DNA from: Patiria miniata
Lineage: Eukaryota; Echinodermata; Asteroidea; Valvatida; Asterinidae
DNA length: 64,000 nt
Direction: 5' to 3'
Assembly (NCBI RefSeq): GCF_015706575.1
Contig: NW_024037059.1
Coordinates: 37,485,058-37,549,057 of the forward strand
Positions 25,048-36,210 of this stretch are shown in pieces; position 1 is the stretch's first letter, and every line of letters begins with the position of its first letter. The notes below the pieces were generated by a model. That model was given only the letters and a program-made list of their open reading frames with translations, did no database searches and was not told the DNA's origin. The position numbers and the translations under genes are program-made.

Positions 25048-25565
25048 AGGAATATACATCATTTGCTTTTGCTGTAATTTTCAGAAATGGATGGAATTGG
25101 GGGGTTGGAAATATATAGCAAATATAGTTACACTGACTTTTTTGAGGTTTTGGGTTCGAAAATGCTATAAAAACCAAGAAAAACAATCATTTTTAAGTAG
25201 TCTGGTTCCCTGACTCCATATAAGAAGAAACAGAGCAGTTTACATACATTGGGGAATTGTAATGTAAGGTCAGGGAACCAGTCTAGCTGGCTTGTACCCC
25301 TTCATAGGTGTGTAATCGATTGCAAACAAGTGCGATGGTCAATTGGGGCCAGTATTTGAAAAAAAGCCAGTTTTTTCCAACGCTGGTCGGCCGACCAGCG
25401 TTGGAAATTGATACAAAAATACCACTTTTCTTGAAAATGACAGTATACCAGGTGCCATGATTTTACAGGATGCTTTACACTGTCATTCACTAACAGTCCA
25501 GCAAGGTATTTCAAAATGATTTGCTAGTTTTATTTTTTGATGTTTGCAAATGTTGTATTTTCCCC
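25048..25565. mobile_element. MITE-2, copy 1 (TTAA-flanked)
   Basis: A 518-bp non-coding element bounded on both sides by TTAA (25044-25047, 25566-25569). Ends: AGGAATATACATCATTTGC and the inverse of GGGGAAAATACAACATTTGC. It contains two internal hairpins: GTCTGGTTCCCTGAC with GTCAGGGAACCAG, and a 30-bp palindrome TTCCAACGCTGGTCGG... at about 25377-25407. Confidence 0.8.
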
Positions 25566-25569
25566 TTAA

Positions 25570-28542
25570 AAGGCAGTAATACGAAGCCGTAATTTTCAGT
25601 ATCGGAAGACGTCACCTATGTCATTCTCCAAGATGGCGACACCCACCAGCAAATGCACTCCGTAGTTATGGCAACTTCAACGTTACAATTACTTTTTGGT
25701 TAGAAAAAGGAAAATTAATTGAAAAGTACATCCTTTTTAGGTGAACAATGAATTTAACTTTTGGATTTGAATGATTGCATCTGTTCATAACAAGGGGAAA
25801 GTTGCACCCATTTTTACACAGTTGCAGATACGATTTCAGAAATAGCGATTTCGCCAGACTCCCTACTCTCAGGCCTTTCTCTTTTCAGTTTTTGCACTTG
25901 GAGTTGGAGATGGTGCAAAAATAAATATCCGGTGTGAGTCTCCATTTAGACACATGTTTCTCACAGTTTCCCACCACTGAATTAAAATTAAATCATGTGG
26001 CTTCTTTTAGTTTCAGAGGTTCAAAAGATTGAAAAATAATGAGGCACACTTGAAAAACAAAACCAACAAAAACTAAAAACCCGAAAGAAGTTCGGTTTTA
26101 CAATTTGAATCGAATCCTCAAATTTGGCTGATGACATGTTTGTGAGGATTAGGATCTTATCTTGGACAGTTTCTAAAACTTTTAATGAAATTTGGCGGCT
26201 AAAGACTGAATACCTTTAGTCTAATTTTGTGCTGTCTTTTTCCTACACCTGCAGTGCAGTCACAGTGTCATGTGTGGTAATAAAATTTATTTAATCAAAC
26301 GGATCTCTAATACGCAAAGTAAATATTGACTCATTGCTCTTCCTTGAATGATTGGCTTTTAATTAGGGTCAGTGTATACATTCCAATGGATACACGATGC
26401 ATGACAGATTGGTTGCATAACTTGCATTAGGTAATCAACAAGGAAATAAGACTATAATACTTGTTTCAGTTCATGTACATGTACATGCATGCCTGCGTGT
26501 ATTTGCAAGTTTTGTTGAAACGTTTTGTGCAAGGTAGGCCTACATATATTTGAAATATTGTGATGAAATTGTTTGACGGAGCATTTGACTGTAGAAATGC
26601 CCTATATTTTGTCAAAATTGTTAGCAATTTTGTTTAAAAAACCGGAAAAAAAGTACCCTACATGTACCGGTACCACTATGAGGAATACATGTTTAAGTTG
26701 GAAACCCTAAAACTGCAAAATTTCAACACGGTGTTTTAAAGTATTTTTGTGCAACCTGGAAGAAAAGACAAGTACTCACATTAGGCGAGATGCGTCCTAC
26801 TTGAAAAATAAACCTTTACAATACGGCATTGCATTTGGCCATGGCCTTTTCCTCATAAAAAACTACCTGGTGAAAAGGCTATTTTCAGAGGCTTCATTTA
26901 CAAAATAGACATTCCATCAACTTCCAAGAGAATATCGGTGACCTGTGACCCAAGAAAGGTTCCATTTCTCCTGCTTTGTTGTTCTCCAAATTGCCTTTGG
27001 TCAAGGAATCCTGAAAAAAAGTGATTGGGTTTCACATTCCAGATGCGCCACAAGTTAATGTGAACAGACAACAACATGTCTACAAGGTACGCCCTGCATT
27101 CTTTAACCCTCCTATACAAACGTACATTCTGTGCCAAGTACTGAAGAAGTCCTTTGAGTCAAAATCAATCAAGTGACTGTTTTCAACTGTTAAGAATTCC
27201 CAGCCTACAAATTTATAAGCAGGATTGACTGGCTGGGACTGTTTAAGTAACTTGATACAGCTATGCTTTGACTCTGAGTGAGTGATAAAACAGCTGTGAA
27301 CAAAATGTGCCTGCTTTGTCTGTTGACCCAGTTTGACTAGTCACAGTGCTTGTCAGACATATGATCTGACTGCTGGTGACTAGCTGTTGTTAAAAGTATA
27401 GCAGTGGAAGTGAATTTTGACTGTCTGCGACTGTTGATATAGCTGGAGGGTTAAGCAGCGCTAAAGTTCCTAGATCTCAAAGACAAAAAAACAAAAAAAA
27501 GAAGAGTGAGAACAAAATAAGAACACATGACTGACTAGCTCAAGTCTAACATTTTAAACTATTCACTCCCCCCCCCCACCTTGCGGTTGCATGCACCGAA
27601 CATGAATAACATCGCTTGGCAGGTCGGAATCCCATGGCATCTCTGTATTTATCCACGTCTCCCCTGTGTCATTCATAGGTCAGGTTAATTCAACCTGTTG
27701 TCTGGATGTCATAATTCATTTATCCAGCTTTCAGAAACTTGAACCCAAAGGGACACGTACATTCATGCGAGGCGTTTTGGCAAAATGAGACAGAGCTGGG
27801 CAGAGGTCGAAATGAGGGTTTACTGGTAGGAAAGAGAATAAAATTCTCCTTACAATACTGTGTGTTGCACTTCAATTGGACTTTCAGTTGACAAATTCTG
27901 GATATTTAGAGCCTATTACTAGTTTGCACTTATCGACAAGTCAAAAAGTGAAATATTTAGAAAAAGCCTTTAAAGTTTCAAGTTTTGTATTCATGCAAAT
28001 GAAAGATGTCAATTGGTTTTCCTTTAATTGAAACACTTTTATTCCACAATTTTTGCTCTATTTCTTTTAAAATACATGCGGTAGCAATATCAATGGTGAT
28101 AAATTTCAATAAATCTGAAAATCGTAAAAAAAAAATACCCCCACTAAATTTTTTGCATTTTCCCAGTTCCGTCTTATTTTGTACAACTCTTGGTTTCATT
28201 ATAAACCATTTTAAGAAAAATACATACTTACATAGTATAATTTCTACGGTATACTGTATCATGTGAATGGTACTTGAAGCAGTTTTGAAGTCAAATTCCT
28301 GGTTAAGTCCCATCAAAAGCAAGGAAATGTTTGAAAAATATTACGTGGAGTCAACGTCAGGCCGAAACCAGCCTCCAGCCGAAACTTCACAGTTTTTAAG
28401 CACGCACTGTAATTAAAAGTCCACAGCCGCATTCTTGCCTTTGAATATTTAACAGTGGGTTAATGATTGTTGGATTCGTACTTGGGTGTTTTTGAATTGG
28501 ATTAAATACGCATTGCATTACAGGAAAACAAATGGGTTTAAT
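25570..28542. other. Intergenic, nothing recognised
   Basis: AT-rich sequence with a C run near 27570. No gene, RNA or bounded repeat supported. Confidence 0.45.
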
Positions 28543-28546
28543 TTAA

Positions 28547-29008
28547 GGTAATATACAACTTTTGCAAACATCAAAAAAACAAAACTACCGAATTATTATG
28601 AAATACTAGTCACAAGCATCACGTGAAACTATGGCTATGGAATTTTTGTATCAATTTCCAACGATGGTCAGCCAACTATCGTTGGGGAAAAAAGTTATTT
28701 TTTTCTTTCTAATACTGCCCCCAGTTCACCAAATTGAGTTAGTCCACATTTTGTTTGTAGTTGGTTACACATCCATGAATGGGTGAAAGCCAGCTAGTCT
28801 GGTTACCTGACCTGACTCCAGACATCTACCGCTCCGTTTCGCATGAAGTAGGGTCGGGGAACCAGACCACAAGAACAGCAATTGTTTCTTAGTTTTTCTA
28901 GGATCCATGAACACAAAACAGGTCTGTGTAATAATATTTGGTATAAAATACCGACCCCCAAATCCATCCATTTCTGAAAATTGCAGCAAAAGCAAATGTT
29001 GTATTACC
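28547..29008. mobile_element. MITE-2, copy 2 (inverted, TTAA-flanked)
   Basis: A 462-bp copy in the opposite orientation, bounded by TTAA at 28543-28546 and 29009-29012. It keeps the ATACAACATTTGC-type ends and the TTTCCAACGATGG/CTATCGTTGG core hairpin. The second hairpin (TCTGGTTACCTGAC / GGGGAACCAGAC) is also kept. Confidence 0.8.
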
Positions 29009-29012
29009 TTAA

Positions 29013-30545
29013 TCAACATAAGTGATGACACATGACAATACTGGAAAATAAAAAAAAGAAACAAACTCTGTTCTAATGACGTGTAATAAAATTGAATTCA
29101 CGTTAATCTAAAAAAAAAATGAGACATTTTTTAATAATAGAAAACGATTCATTCCAAGAAATGATTCATTATCACATTTCACGTGTTACAGAGATGAAGT
29201 GCGTGTACGTGAATGGTTGTTGAACTCCATTCAAACCAGGACACAGTAGTGAGTCGTTATTCTCGAAACCAACAAAAGCAATCAGCCAAAGTTCACCAAC
29301 GGAATGTCTGCTGCCTTTTTAATCAAACATAAATATAGAACAGATGCCTACTATACTAACACATTACTGTTATTGTGCTATTAACTTTTTTTTGAAATAG
29401 AAATCGTACATTGGTGGATACAGTCCGGCCCGTTTTTCATGGTAAATAAGGGGTAGGTGTTTGCACAAACTATGTATTTTTTTTAAAATTAAGGTTTTAC
29501 TCGGGTAAGATTCAGGCATACAATTGAGGTTATTGTTAATCGGAAATTGTCCGTTGCTCTGGGTCCAAATCTCTCACCCTATTGCAGGGTATAAGTTGGA
29601 CTTGTTAATGGTGGGTATTGGTAAACTCTTGTTTTGGTCATATGTGATTTTCTATCAATTTTCTCCATCGGTTTCATGCATAAAATTGAGTTAATTGTTA
29701 TTGTTGGAAATTGTACTTCGATCTGGGTCATCCCGCGCCCCATTGCAGGGCATAAGTTGGACTTGTCCATGGTTGATAAAATCTGGTTTTTGTCATTTGA
29801 TATTCTATTTTATGCTCTATCGACTATCTCACAGGGAGGGGGGGGGGGGTTGCAAAAATGGCCAAAAAAAGTGAAAAGTTGGTTTTAAGAGACATGCACA
29901 AAACACCGTAGGGGGGTGCAAAAATAGCAAAAAATGTGATTAATGTTGGGAAAAGGTTTGGTTTTAGGAGACATTCACAAAATACCGTGGACCATGTGTA
30001 TTTAGGTATTTTACAGCTTCATGTCATTTACAATCTGCCATTAAAAAAAACCATTACAGATACAGCATGTGAAGTCTACTGTATCACCATGATCATGCAG
30101 CGCTGTAAACTGTCCACACCCATTTCAATGCATAGTTGTCATGGTTGTATACAGACTGTCTGCCTACTGCTGTGAACAAAAATATTGTTTGGGTCGTGGG
30201 ACTGTTTATTTATTTGTCCCTCAAGGTTGCTGACTTTGAATAGCTACAATAGTTGCAGGGGATGACATGCCTGTGAGAAATGGATACATCAGAGTAGGAT
30301 AATACAACACCAAAAAAAAAAATTGAACAAAATTTGGCTGTAGTTTCCAACTCTGCGATGCCCTGCACGCGGCTTCTGCAATTTTTTTTTTATGAGTGCC
30401 TCGGTGAAAGGCATCGAAGCACAAAAAGGAAAACTGATAATAGATATCCTTTATAATAGAAATCTCAAACAGAATTCCATTAAGTTAATCCTTTGAGAAA
30501 TTTGGTAGTGTAATAAATCTCAAGTCTTCATTGTCATGTTAATAA
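29013..30545. other. Intergenic with diverged tandem duplication
   Basis: Two related units at about 29525-29660 and 29690-29800 share TTGCAGGGYATAAGTTGGACT. A second duplication (AAAAATGGCCAAAAAA / AAAAATAGCAAAAAAT) lies at 29850-29995. No gene. Confidence 0.5.
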
Positions 30546-31070
30546 AGGGAATGTACATCATTGGCTTTTGCTGTAAGTTTCAGAAATGAACTGTTTCAGG
30601 AGTTAGTATAATAGATCAAATATTGTTACACTGACATGCTTGAAGTTTTGTGTTCGAAAATGCTGAAAAAAAAAACAAGAAAAGCAAAAATGTTCAAGCA
30701 GTCTGGTTCCCTGACTCCACTAAATATAAAATGGATCAATTTACAGATGACGGAAAATTGTAAGGTAAGGGAACCAGTCCAGCTGGCCTGCACCCATTCA
30801 TGAACATGTAACCAATAGCAAACAAAATTTGGACTGAAAAAATTGTAAGTTTGGAGCAGTAGTTGAAAAATAGTTAGGTTTTTCCAACAGTGGTCAGCCG
30901 ACCACCGTTGGAAATTTTTACAAAAATACCATTTTCTTGAAAATGACTTCACACCAGGTGCCATAATTTTACAGGATGCTTTAGACTGTCATTTACCAAC
31001 ATCCTAGTAAGGTATTTCGTAAAAGTTGGTAGTTTTATTTTTTGATGTTTGCAAATGTTGTATATTCCCT
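30546..31070. mobile_element. MITE-2, copy 3
   Basis: A third copy, same orientation as copy 1, with AGGGAATGTACATCATTGGC at the left and TATATTCCCT at the right directly against TTAA (31071-31074). The left flank reads TTAATAA, so the left TTAA is displaced or mutated. Confidence 0.7.
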
Positions 31071-31074
31071 TTAA

Positions 31075-31623
31075 AGGTAGAGTAGATCATTTTCAGCTAT
31101 CCAATAAGTAACTGACAAAATTATTGTCAAAAAAACATACTTGGTTGAAAGATAGTAATGGCACTAAACTCCCTGTGGAATTATTCTTTCTGGCATGCTG
31201 TCATTTTGAAGGAAACAATAAAAGAAGGCCATTTCCAAAGATGCGTCAAGTGACGGACTTTTGGAAATTTCTGTTAATAGTTGGTTTGTAATTCGACGAA
31301 TCTGTGAATGGGTACGTGCAAACGTTTACACAACACACATACGCGCACGGTGCTATTATTCGTCGGTTCAGTGCTTGACATCGCGTAGCTGCAATCGACT
31401 GCATGAGAACGTGTCCAGATTTCGGGCGCAATTCAAAACATGACTCGGCAACTTTTGAATTGAAATGGAGATCCTAGAATATTGTTTTATCAGAATATAC
31501 AGCATTCACTAACCTGAAAAAATCAAGTTAGTTGTTCAGCACCCGTCTTTAGATTTTGAACACGTTTGTTGCTTCAAACCAATCAAATGCACAAATGACA
31601 AATGATCTACCCTACAGGTACCT
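31075..31623. mobile_element. MITE-1, copy b (TTAA-flanked)
   Basis: 549 bp bounded by TTAA on the left (31071-31074, shared with the neighbouring MITE-2 copy) and on the right (31624-31627). Ends: AGGTAGAGTAGATCATTT and the inverse of AGGTACCTGTAGGGTAGATC. Central hairpin TTTCCAAAG...CTTTTGGAAA. Confidence 0.8.
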
Positions 31624-32075
31624 TTAAGCTGTACTGGTGAAGTGATGCATGTTTGCCTCTTTGCACATGCCAATACAATGTATGTCTGATTCTAGAGTTG
31701 AAATCAATTAAGTCATTTTTATCATTTCAAAGTTGGATGTTCTCTCTAATAACTCATGTCATTCGCACATTTATTAAAAGTAATGTAAGAAAATTGTCCA
31801 TTTCATATTGTAGTTTGTTTGAGAAGTTCAATTATTTGTATGTTTTTGTAATTTGTGTACTATTATGTGTACAGTTCATGTAATTGATGTACTCACACAA
31901 AAATACTCACACACATAAAACAACAGACTTTGTAATGACTCAAAATGAGTCAGTCACATCACAAGAATCACTTCATTGAACATTATTAACTCCAAGAATT
32001 ACAGTGCTCTCTGCTTCATTTTGTCCTGCATTAAGCTCAGTGTCTGACATGTCTGATGATTTCTTTTCTTTTCAG

Positions 32076-32271
32076 AATCCTTCTGTTGAAGTACACGTAT
32101 ACACACAACACCAAACATCTGATGAAGAATGCACACTCTATTAACCACAGAATAATGTCAGGGACTTTGGGATGTTCTACTGGATGACTCATCAGCATTT
32201 TGCAGTTGCTGTGATACCTGTTGAAACCACAGAGTGATCAGTTGCTGAACAATGTTCTTCATGTCTGTTGG
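32076..32271 (+). other. Probable 5' UTR exon of FAM110 gene
   Basis: A strong pyrimidine tract and acceptor (TTTCTTTTCAG) precede 32076, and a consensus donor (GTAAGC) starts at 32272. Joined to the next exon at 32705 the main frame is closed by a TGA 48 nt before the FAM110 ATG, so the exon is non-coding for FAM110. It carries an ATG at 32252 that opens a short upstream ORF overlapping the main start. Confidence 0.55.
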
Positions 32272-32715
32272 GTAAGCATTTTGAAAAGCTTTGCATGTTA
32301 TAACTTGAATGTCCAACATGAATTCTTAATGTAAACTCTCACTTTTTACTTGTAATTAAATAAAATTTGAGAAAAAAGGTGAAACTTATGCATGGCTGAT
32401 ACTGATGAAGAAATAAATATGTTGTTCAAAGTGTGCAAAAGTTAAGAGATTCTTTTTTATCTTGACAAATTCTAAATCAAATGAAAGTTGAGAAGAATTT
32501 TTTTTTGGGGGGGGGGAGATTAATAGTTTAAACCACATGTCTGTAAATCTTGCAGTTTTCTTTTCAAAAGTTGGAAAGTTGTGGGAGTGATTCTGTTTGT
32601 ATAACTGTTCGCTAATTGGGCAGTTTTAATAGTAGATTAAATTTTATTTTTATTAGTCTTTTTTAAATTCTTATACTTCATGACAATTAATTGTTCAATT
32701 CCAGATCCATTCAAG

Positions 32716-35700
32716 ATGGCAGTCACCTCTGAATCCTCTGCTGTGACCAACTTTCCTCTCCGGACCTTCAACTCAGGACCTGGCTTCAGAAGAGATGCAT
32801 CTGCGAGAGACCAACAACCCACCAAGAAATCAGCCACAGAGCGACTGACAGAGACTCGGTCCAAATATGTCCGACGAGGCAGCCGAGAGGAGCTGGAAGA
32901 CAAAGGAGAAGAAAATAGGACGCACAGCGACACTCACAGGGTGCACCAGGTGCCCTTGTCCCATGAAGAAACACAGGGTCACTTATTCAGGGCCGTGCCT
33001 TACGTCCAAGATGGTGGCAGAAGCCCTGCCCAAAAGTCCCACGCTAGGCTTCCACCTCCCGTCCCGGAAAAACCTTCTCAACGGAACCGAAAAGGCAGTA
33101 GAGATCGCACGCTGGAGATTGTGGAAGCCTCGTTAGGACACAGTGTGCGGCGATCCTCTAATGATGTGCCTGTCTCCCCAAGAGGAGCTGTCGTCAGTAC
33201 AGATTTTTCCAATCCCAGTTCTCCGAGTGCTGGTAGCCGTGTCCGTAGACTAAAGGAGCAGTTTCTGAACTTCGGGTCTGCCGAAAGTGGGAGCGAATCC
33301 AGCCAGGGTCCAGTGTCCCCGACCGAATTGTTGAAGTCAAGCAGCTCATCTGATTCTGCTCTCATTTGGAAAAAGCGTAGTGTCCCCAGTAATCCACAAG
33401 ATGCCCAAGCATCTGATTTCCAGGCTCCCTCAGAAGTGGATGCCTTGAAATCAAAAGAGGTACTTCAACGGCCAAGTCGTACTTTGTCTGAAAAACCAAA
33501 TTTGCTTGAGAGAAGTAAAGTAGAAGCAGCCGACCCCTCTGAAAATCCTGGCACTGCCAGTGAAGAAGACCATGATCCGACAGAAGAATCGGGGATGAAG
33601 TCAAAACCCCAACAGGCTTCAGCCACGTCTTCAGAAGGACTCAGTGACCAGACCAGAAGGCAGATGGAGCGCTTCAAAGCCAGATATGCAACCGACTTTG
33701 CGAAGGAGAGTAGCCAAGGACGGAAGATCAGCAGGATCACCCTGAAGCCAACAAATCATGAAGCAGAAAGCAAAGAAAGAAGTAGTTCAGTGAATTATGG
33801 GCCGTCTCATAAACTTTCATATGGTGTGGTCAGACCAAGATCCAACATTTCAAAAGAGGAAAGTCCTGGTCAGACTTCACAAGTTGCCTCGAAACCAGAC
33901 TTGTTTTCCAGACCTCGTGCACCTGTTAACATTCCACCTGTGTCAGATGGAAATGAAAATTCCACTGAGGAAATTAAACAGAATGGCATGTCTCAGAAAT
34001 TGAACTTGGCAAGCCATCACGATGGAAACTTTAGAACAGGAAGGTTGGACCCAGACATTTCCAAGCCTATGACATCTGATGATATACGTAGACTGAGGCG
34101 AACTAAAGAGTACAATATATCTGGAAAGTCTCCTGAACGTTGGGGAGATGCTGAAGAAACGAGCAAAAGCCAGGGGTCAGTGCTGGAACATGCAGTTCAC
34201 CATGCTGGAGACAGGGTCTTAGTGCAAGTCGGCGGTAGTGTCTTCCCATCAAAGTATCATGTCAGCGACGAGGCCTTCCGGTCAATGCTGCAGCCACCAG
34301 ACACTCGCCATGAGGATTCCTCGGTGGAGGTCATACACAGGAGAGCCAAGTCAGATCTGGATCAGCACAATCCAGCTCTTGGCGCCCCAAACATGCCAAA
34401 GGAAGATGCCAATTCCAATCGTATGAGACATCATAGTCAGGGTGACCAATTGCAACACGACCCTCTCTTCCCAACGTCTGCAAGAAAAACCTCAGCACAA
34501 AGCGTTCTCTTCAAGCATGCCAAGACCAGTCCTGACAATATCAAAAACTTTAAAGAGAAGTCCTGGGCGCCAGTAAATTTCAGTCAAAACCAAAACACGA
34601 ACGATGCACACAAACAAGGCGCGCAAGAAGGCCTCGTTCAAAATAGAAGGGCCTTGTCTCCTGACACTTCCAGAACTCGGACAACAGCCACTGAGTTGCA
34701 GAATCCACAGACCCACATACATGTACTTCAACAACACACACCAAGAAAGATCTCACAAGAGGATAGCCACGAGCATGCAAAGTCTACGGTTCAGAGCTTC
34801 CTCAGTGGAATCATGACCAGTCCTGGAGGTGGTGAAATCCATGATAGTCCGCGAACCCTGTACAATGATGGCAACGGCAACCATATTGCCTTGGAATTTT
34901 CAGATAACGAGACACACACTTCTGGAACCCATTGGGCACGTCCAGCAAATGGTAGTGATGACGCAAACTCAAACATCCAAAATAATAATAGGGCTCGGGT
35001 TTCTGTCTCAAAGGACGTAGAACTAACTGCAGTGTGGGAGAAGAGAGAACCTAGTATGACTCCCACTGGTAAGGAGACATCAGGGAAAATGGAACACAGA
35101 AGGAAATATCTGGGACCGTCCATGGAAGGAGAAAGAACTGACGAGTTAGACAAGAGGAGAAAGTTTAGCCATAACTCAGACACATCCTCGTCAAATCAGG
35201 ACAGAGGGCATCTGGGTTTTAAAGTTGCGGGATGGTCCAGTGTGGAACCACAGAGAGTCAAGAAGGTGAGCCTTGCAGATCTTCTGAGTAAAGACACCAC
35301 TCAGGAGAAAACAGAAGCAACAAAATCCAACCAAGAAGGCAATTCCAAGTGGGTGGCACCACCAAAGCCCTACGAAAGTAACAGGGATGACTCAGAGACG
35401 GACAGTGACGTAGAGCACCGACAGACCAAAATCCTGAGGGTGAAGAAACCTCCAAGGCATGCCAATCAGAAGAAGGAAGACAAGTCACTGGAGAACCTGC
35501 TGTCCCGGATAATCAACCCCGACGACGAGCTTAACACTCTGAAGAGAGGGACCAAAGTGAAAGCTCGCGAGAATCCCAAAGCGAAGGTCTCTCGCACGTC
35601 TAGCAAAAATAACTGCGGCAGCAGCACAGCTGAATCCGACAATGAGGCAAAAAAGGAGAAGGACCTGGCAATAAAGAAGTCCTTGCCAAAAAGGGACATC

Positions 35701-36210
35701 CCACATTTCCAGGCTAGTGCTGAAGTCCGTAAACCCCTCCATAACCGCAATCGAAATGCCAAACCAGTAAACCGTGAAGATGCCGTCTCACCCCCGGAGT
35801 CCTTGACTTCTCCGACCAGACGCGACTTCCGCCGCCGCCGCTCCAAGTCGGACCTGGGCGTGAGTCCCCGCTGCTCCGTCTCCAGTGCCCACTCGGACGT
35901 GGAGCGCTTCTTCAACCAGATGGGGCTGAATGAGAGCTTCTTCCAAGGCCCGCTCTCCCCGATGCCGTACAGCGACGAGGAGGAAGTCTTCCACGAGATG
36001 CACGAGTACAAGCACGTCAGAGATGACGATGACGGGACTTTCAGCACGGAGAACTCGGACAACATCTCCCGGGGGAGCAAAGTGAGCGAGGAGGGTCTTC
36101 GTCGTGCCAAGAAGCTCCCGGACACCTCCCAGTCCATCATCACCAAGAATGCCCGGGTCATCAAGTGGCTGTGCCAGATGAGGAAAGCGCGTGCAGCCAG
36201 TATCTCGTGA
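32716..36210 (+). CDS. FAM110-family protein, greatly enlarged, single coding exon
   Basis: FAM110 proteins (vertebrate A, B, C; roughly 270-370 residues) associate with centrosomes and spindle poles and influence cell-cycle progression and the cytoskeleton. This protein has the family's two conserved ends. N-terminal: NFPLRTFNSGPGFRR then ATERLTETRSKYV (about residues 12-52), like the vertebrate PLRILNKGP and AVERLEADKAKYV. C-terminal: RSKSDL (1041-1046), DVERFF (1061-1066) and NARVIKWL (1145-1152), like RSKSDL, DVERFF and NARIIKWL. The coding region sits in one exon, as in vertebrate members. At 1,164 residues it is three to four times longer, because the middle is a low-complexity Ser-, Lys- and Glu-rich stretch with no predicted fold; a proline motif PPPVPEKPS lies near residue 115. 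The exon starts after the acceptor at 32704; ATG 32716 is the first in frame after splicing. Overlapping minus-strand frames are shadows. Confidence 0.85.
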   Translation: MAVTSESSAVTNFPLRTFNSGPGFRRDASARDQQPTKKSATERLTETRSKYVRRGSREELEDKGEENRTHSDTHRVHQVPLSHEETQGHLFRAVPYVQDGGRSPAQKSHARLPPPVPEKPSQRNRKGSRDRTLEIVEASLGHSVRRSSNDVPVSPRGAVVSTDFSNPSSPSAGSRVRRLKEQFLNFGSAESGSESSQGPVSPTELLKSSSSSDSALIWKKRSVPSNPQDAQASDFQAPSEVDALKSKEVLQRPSRTLSEKPNLLERSKVEAADPSENPGTASEEDHDPTEESGMKSKPQQASATSSEGLSDQTRRQMERFKARYATDFAKESSQGRKISRITLKPTNHEAESKERSSSVNYGPSHKLSYGVVRPRSNISKEESPGQTSQVASKPDLFSRPRAPVNIPPVSDGNENSTEEIKQNGMSQKLNLASHHDGNFRTGRLDPDISKPMTSDDIRRLRRTKEYNISGKSPERWGDAEETSKSQGSVLEHAVHHAGDRVLVQVGGSVFPSKYHVSDEAFRSMLQPPDTRHEDSSVEVIHRRAKSDLDQHNPALGAPNMPKEDANSNRMRHHSQGDQLQHDPLFPTSARKTSAQSVLFKHAKTSPDNIKNFKEKSWAPVNFSQNQNTNDAHKQGAQEGLVQNRRALSPDTSRTRTTATELQNPQTHIHVLQQHTPRKISQEDSHEHAKSTVQSFLSGIMTSPGGGEIHDSPRTLYNDGNGNHIALEFSDNETHTSGTHWARPANGSDDANSNIQNNNRARVSVSKDVELTAVWEKREPSMTPTGKETSGKMEHRRKYLGPSMEGERTDELDKRRKFSHNSDTSSSNQDRGHLGFKVAGWSSVEPQRVKKVSLADLLSKDTTQEKTEATKSNQEGNSKWVAPPKPYESNRDDSETDSDVEHRQTKILRVKKPPRHANQKKEDKSLENLLSRIINPDDELNTLKRGTKVKARENPKAKVSRTSSKNNCGSSTAESDNEAKKEKDLAIKKSLPKRDIPHFQASAEVRKPLHNRNRNAKPVNREDAVSPPESLTSPTRRDFRRRRSKSDLGVSPRCSVSSAHSDVERFFNQMGLNESFFQGPLSPMPYSDEEEVFHEMHEYKHVRDDDDGTFSTENSDNISRGSKVSEEGLRRAKKLPDTSQSIITKNARVIKWLCQMRKARAASIS

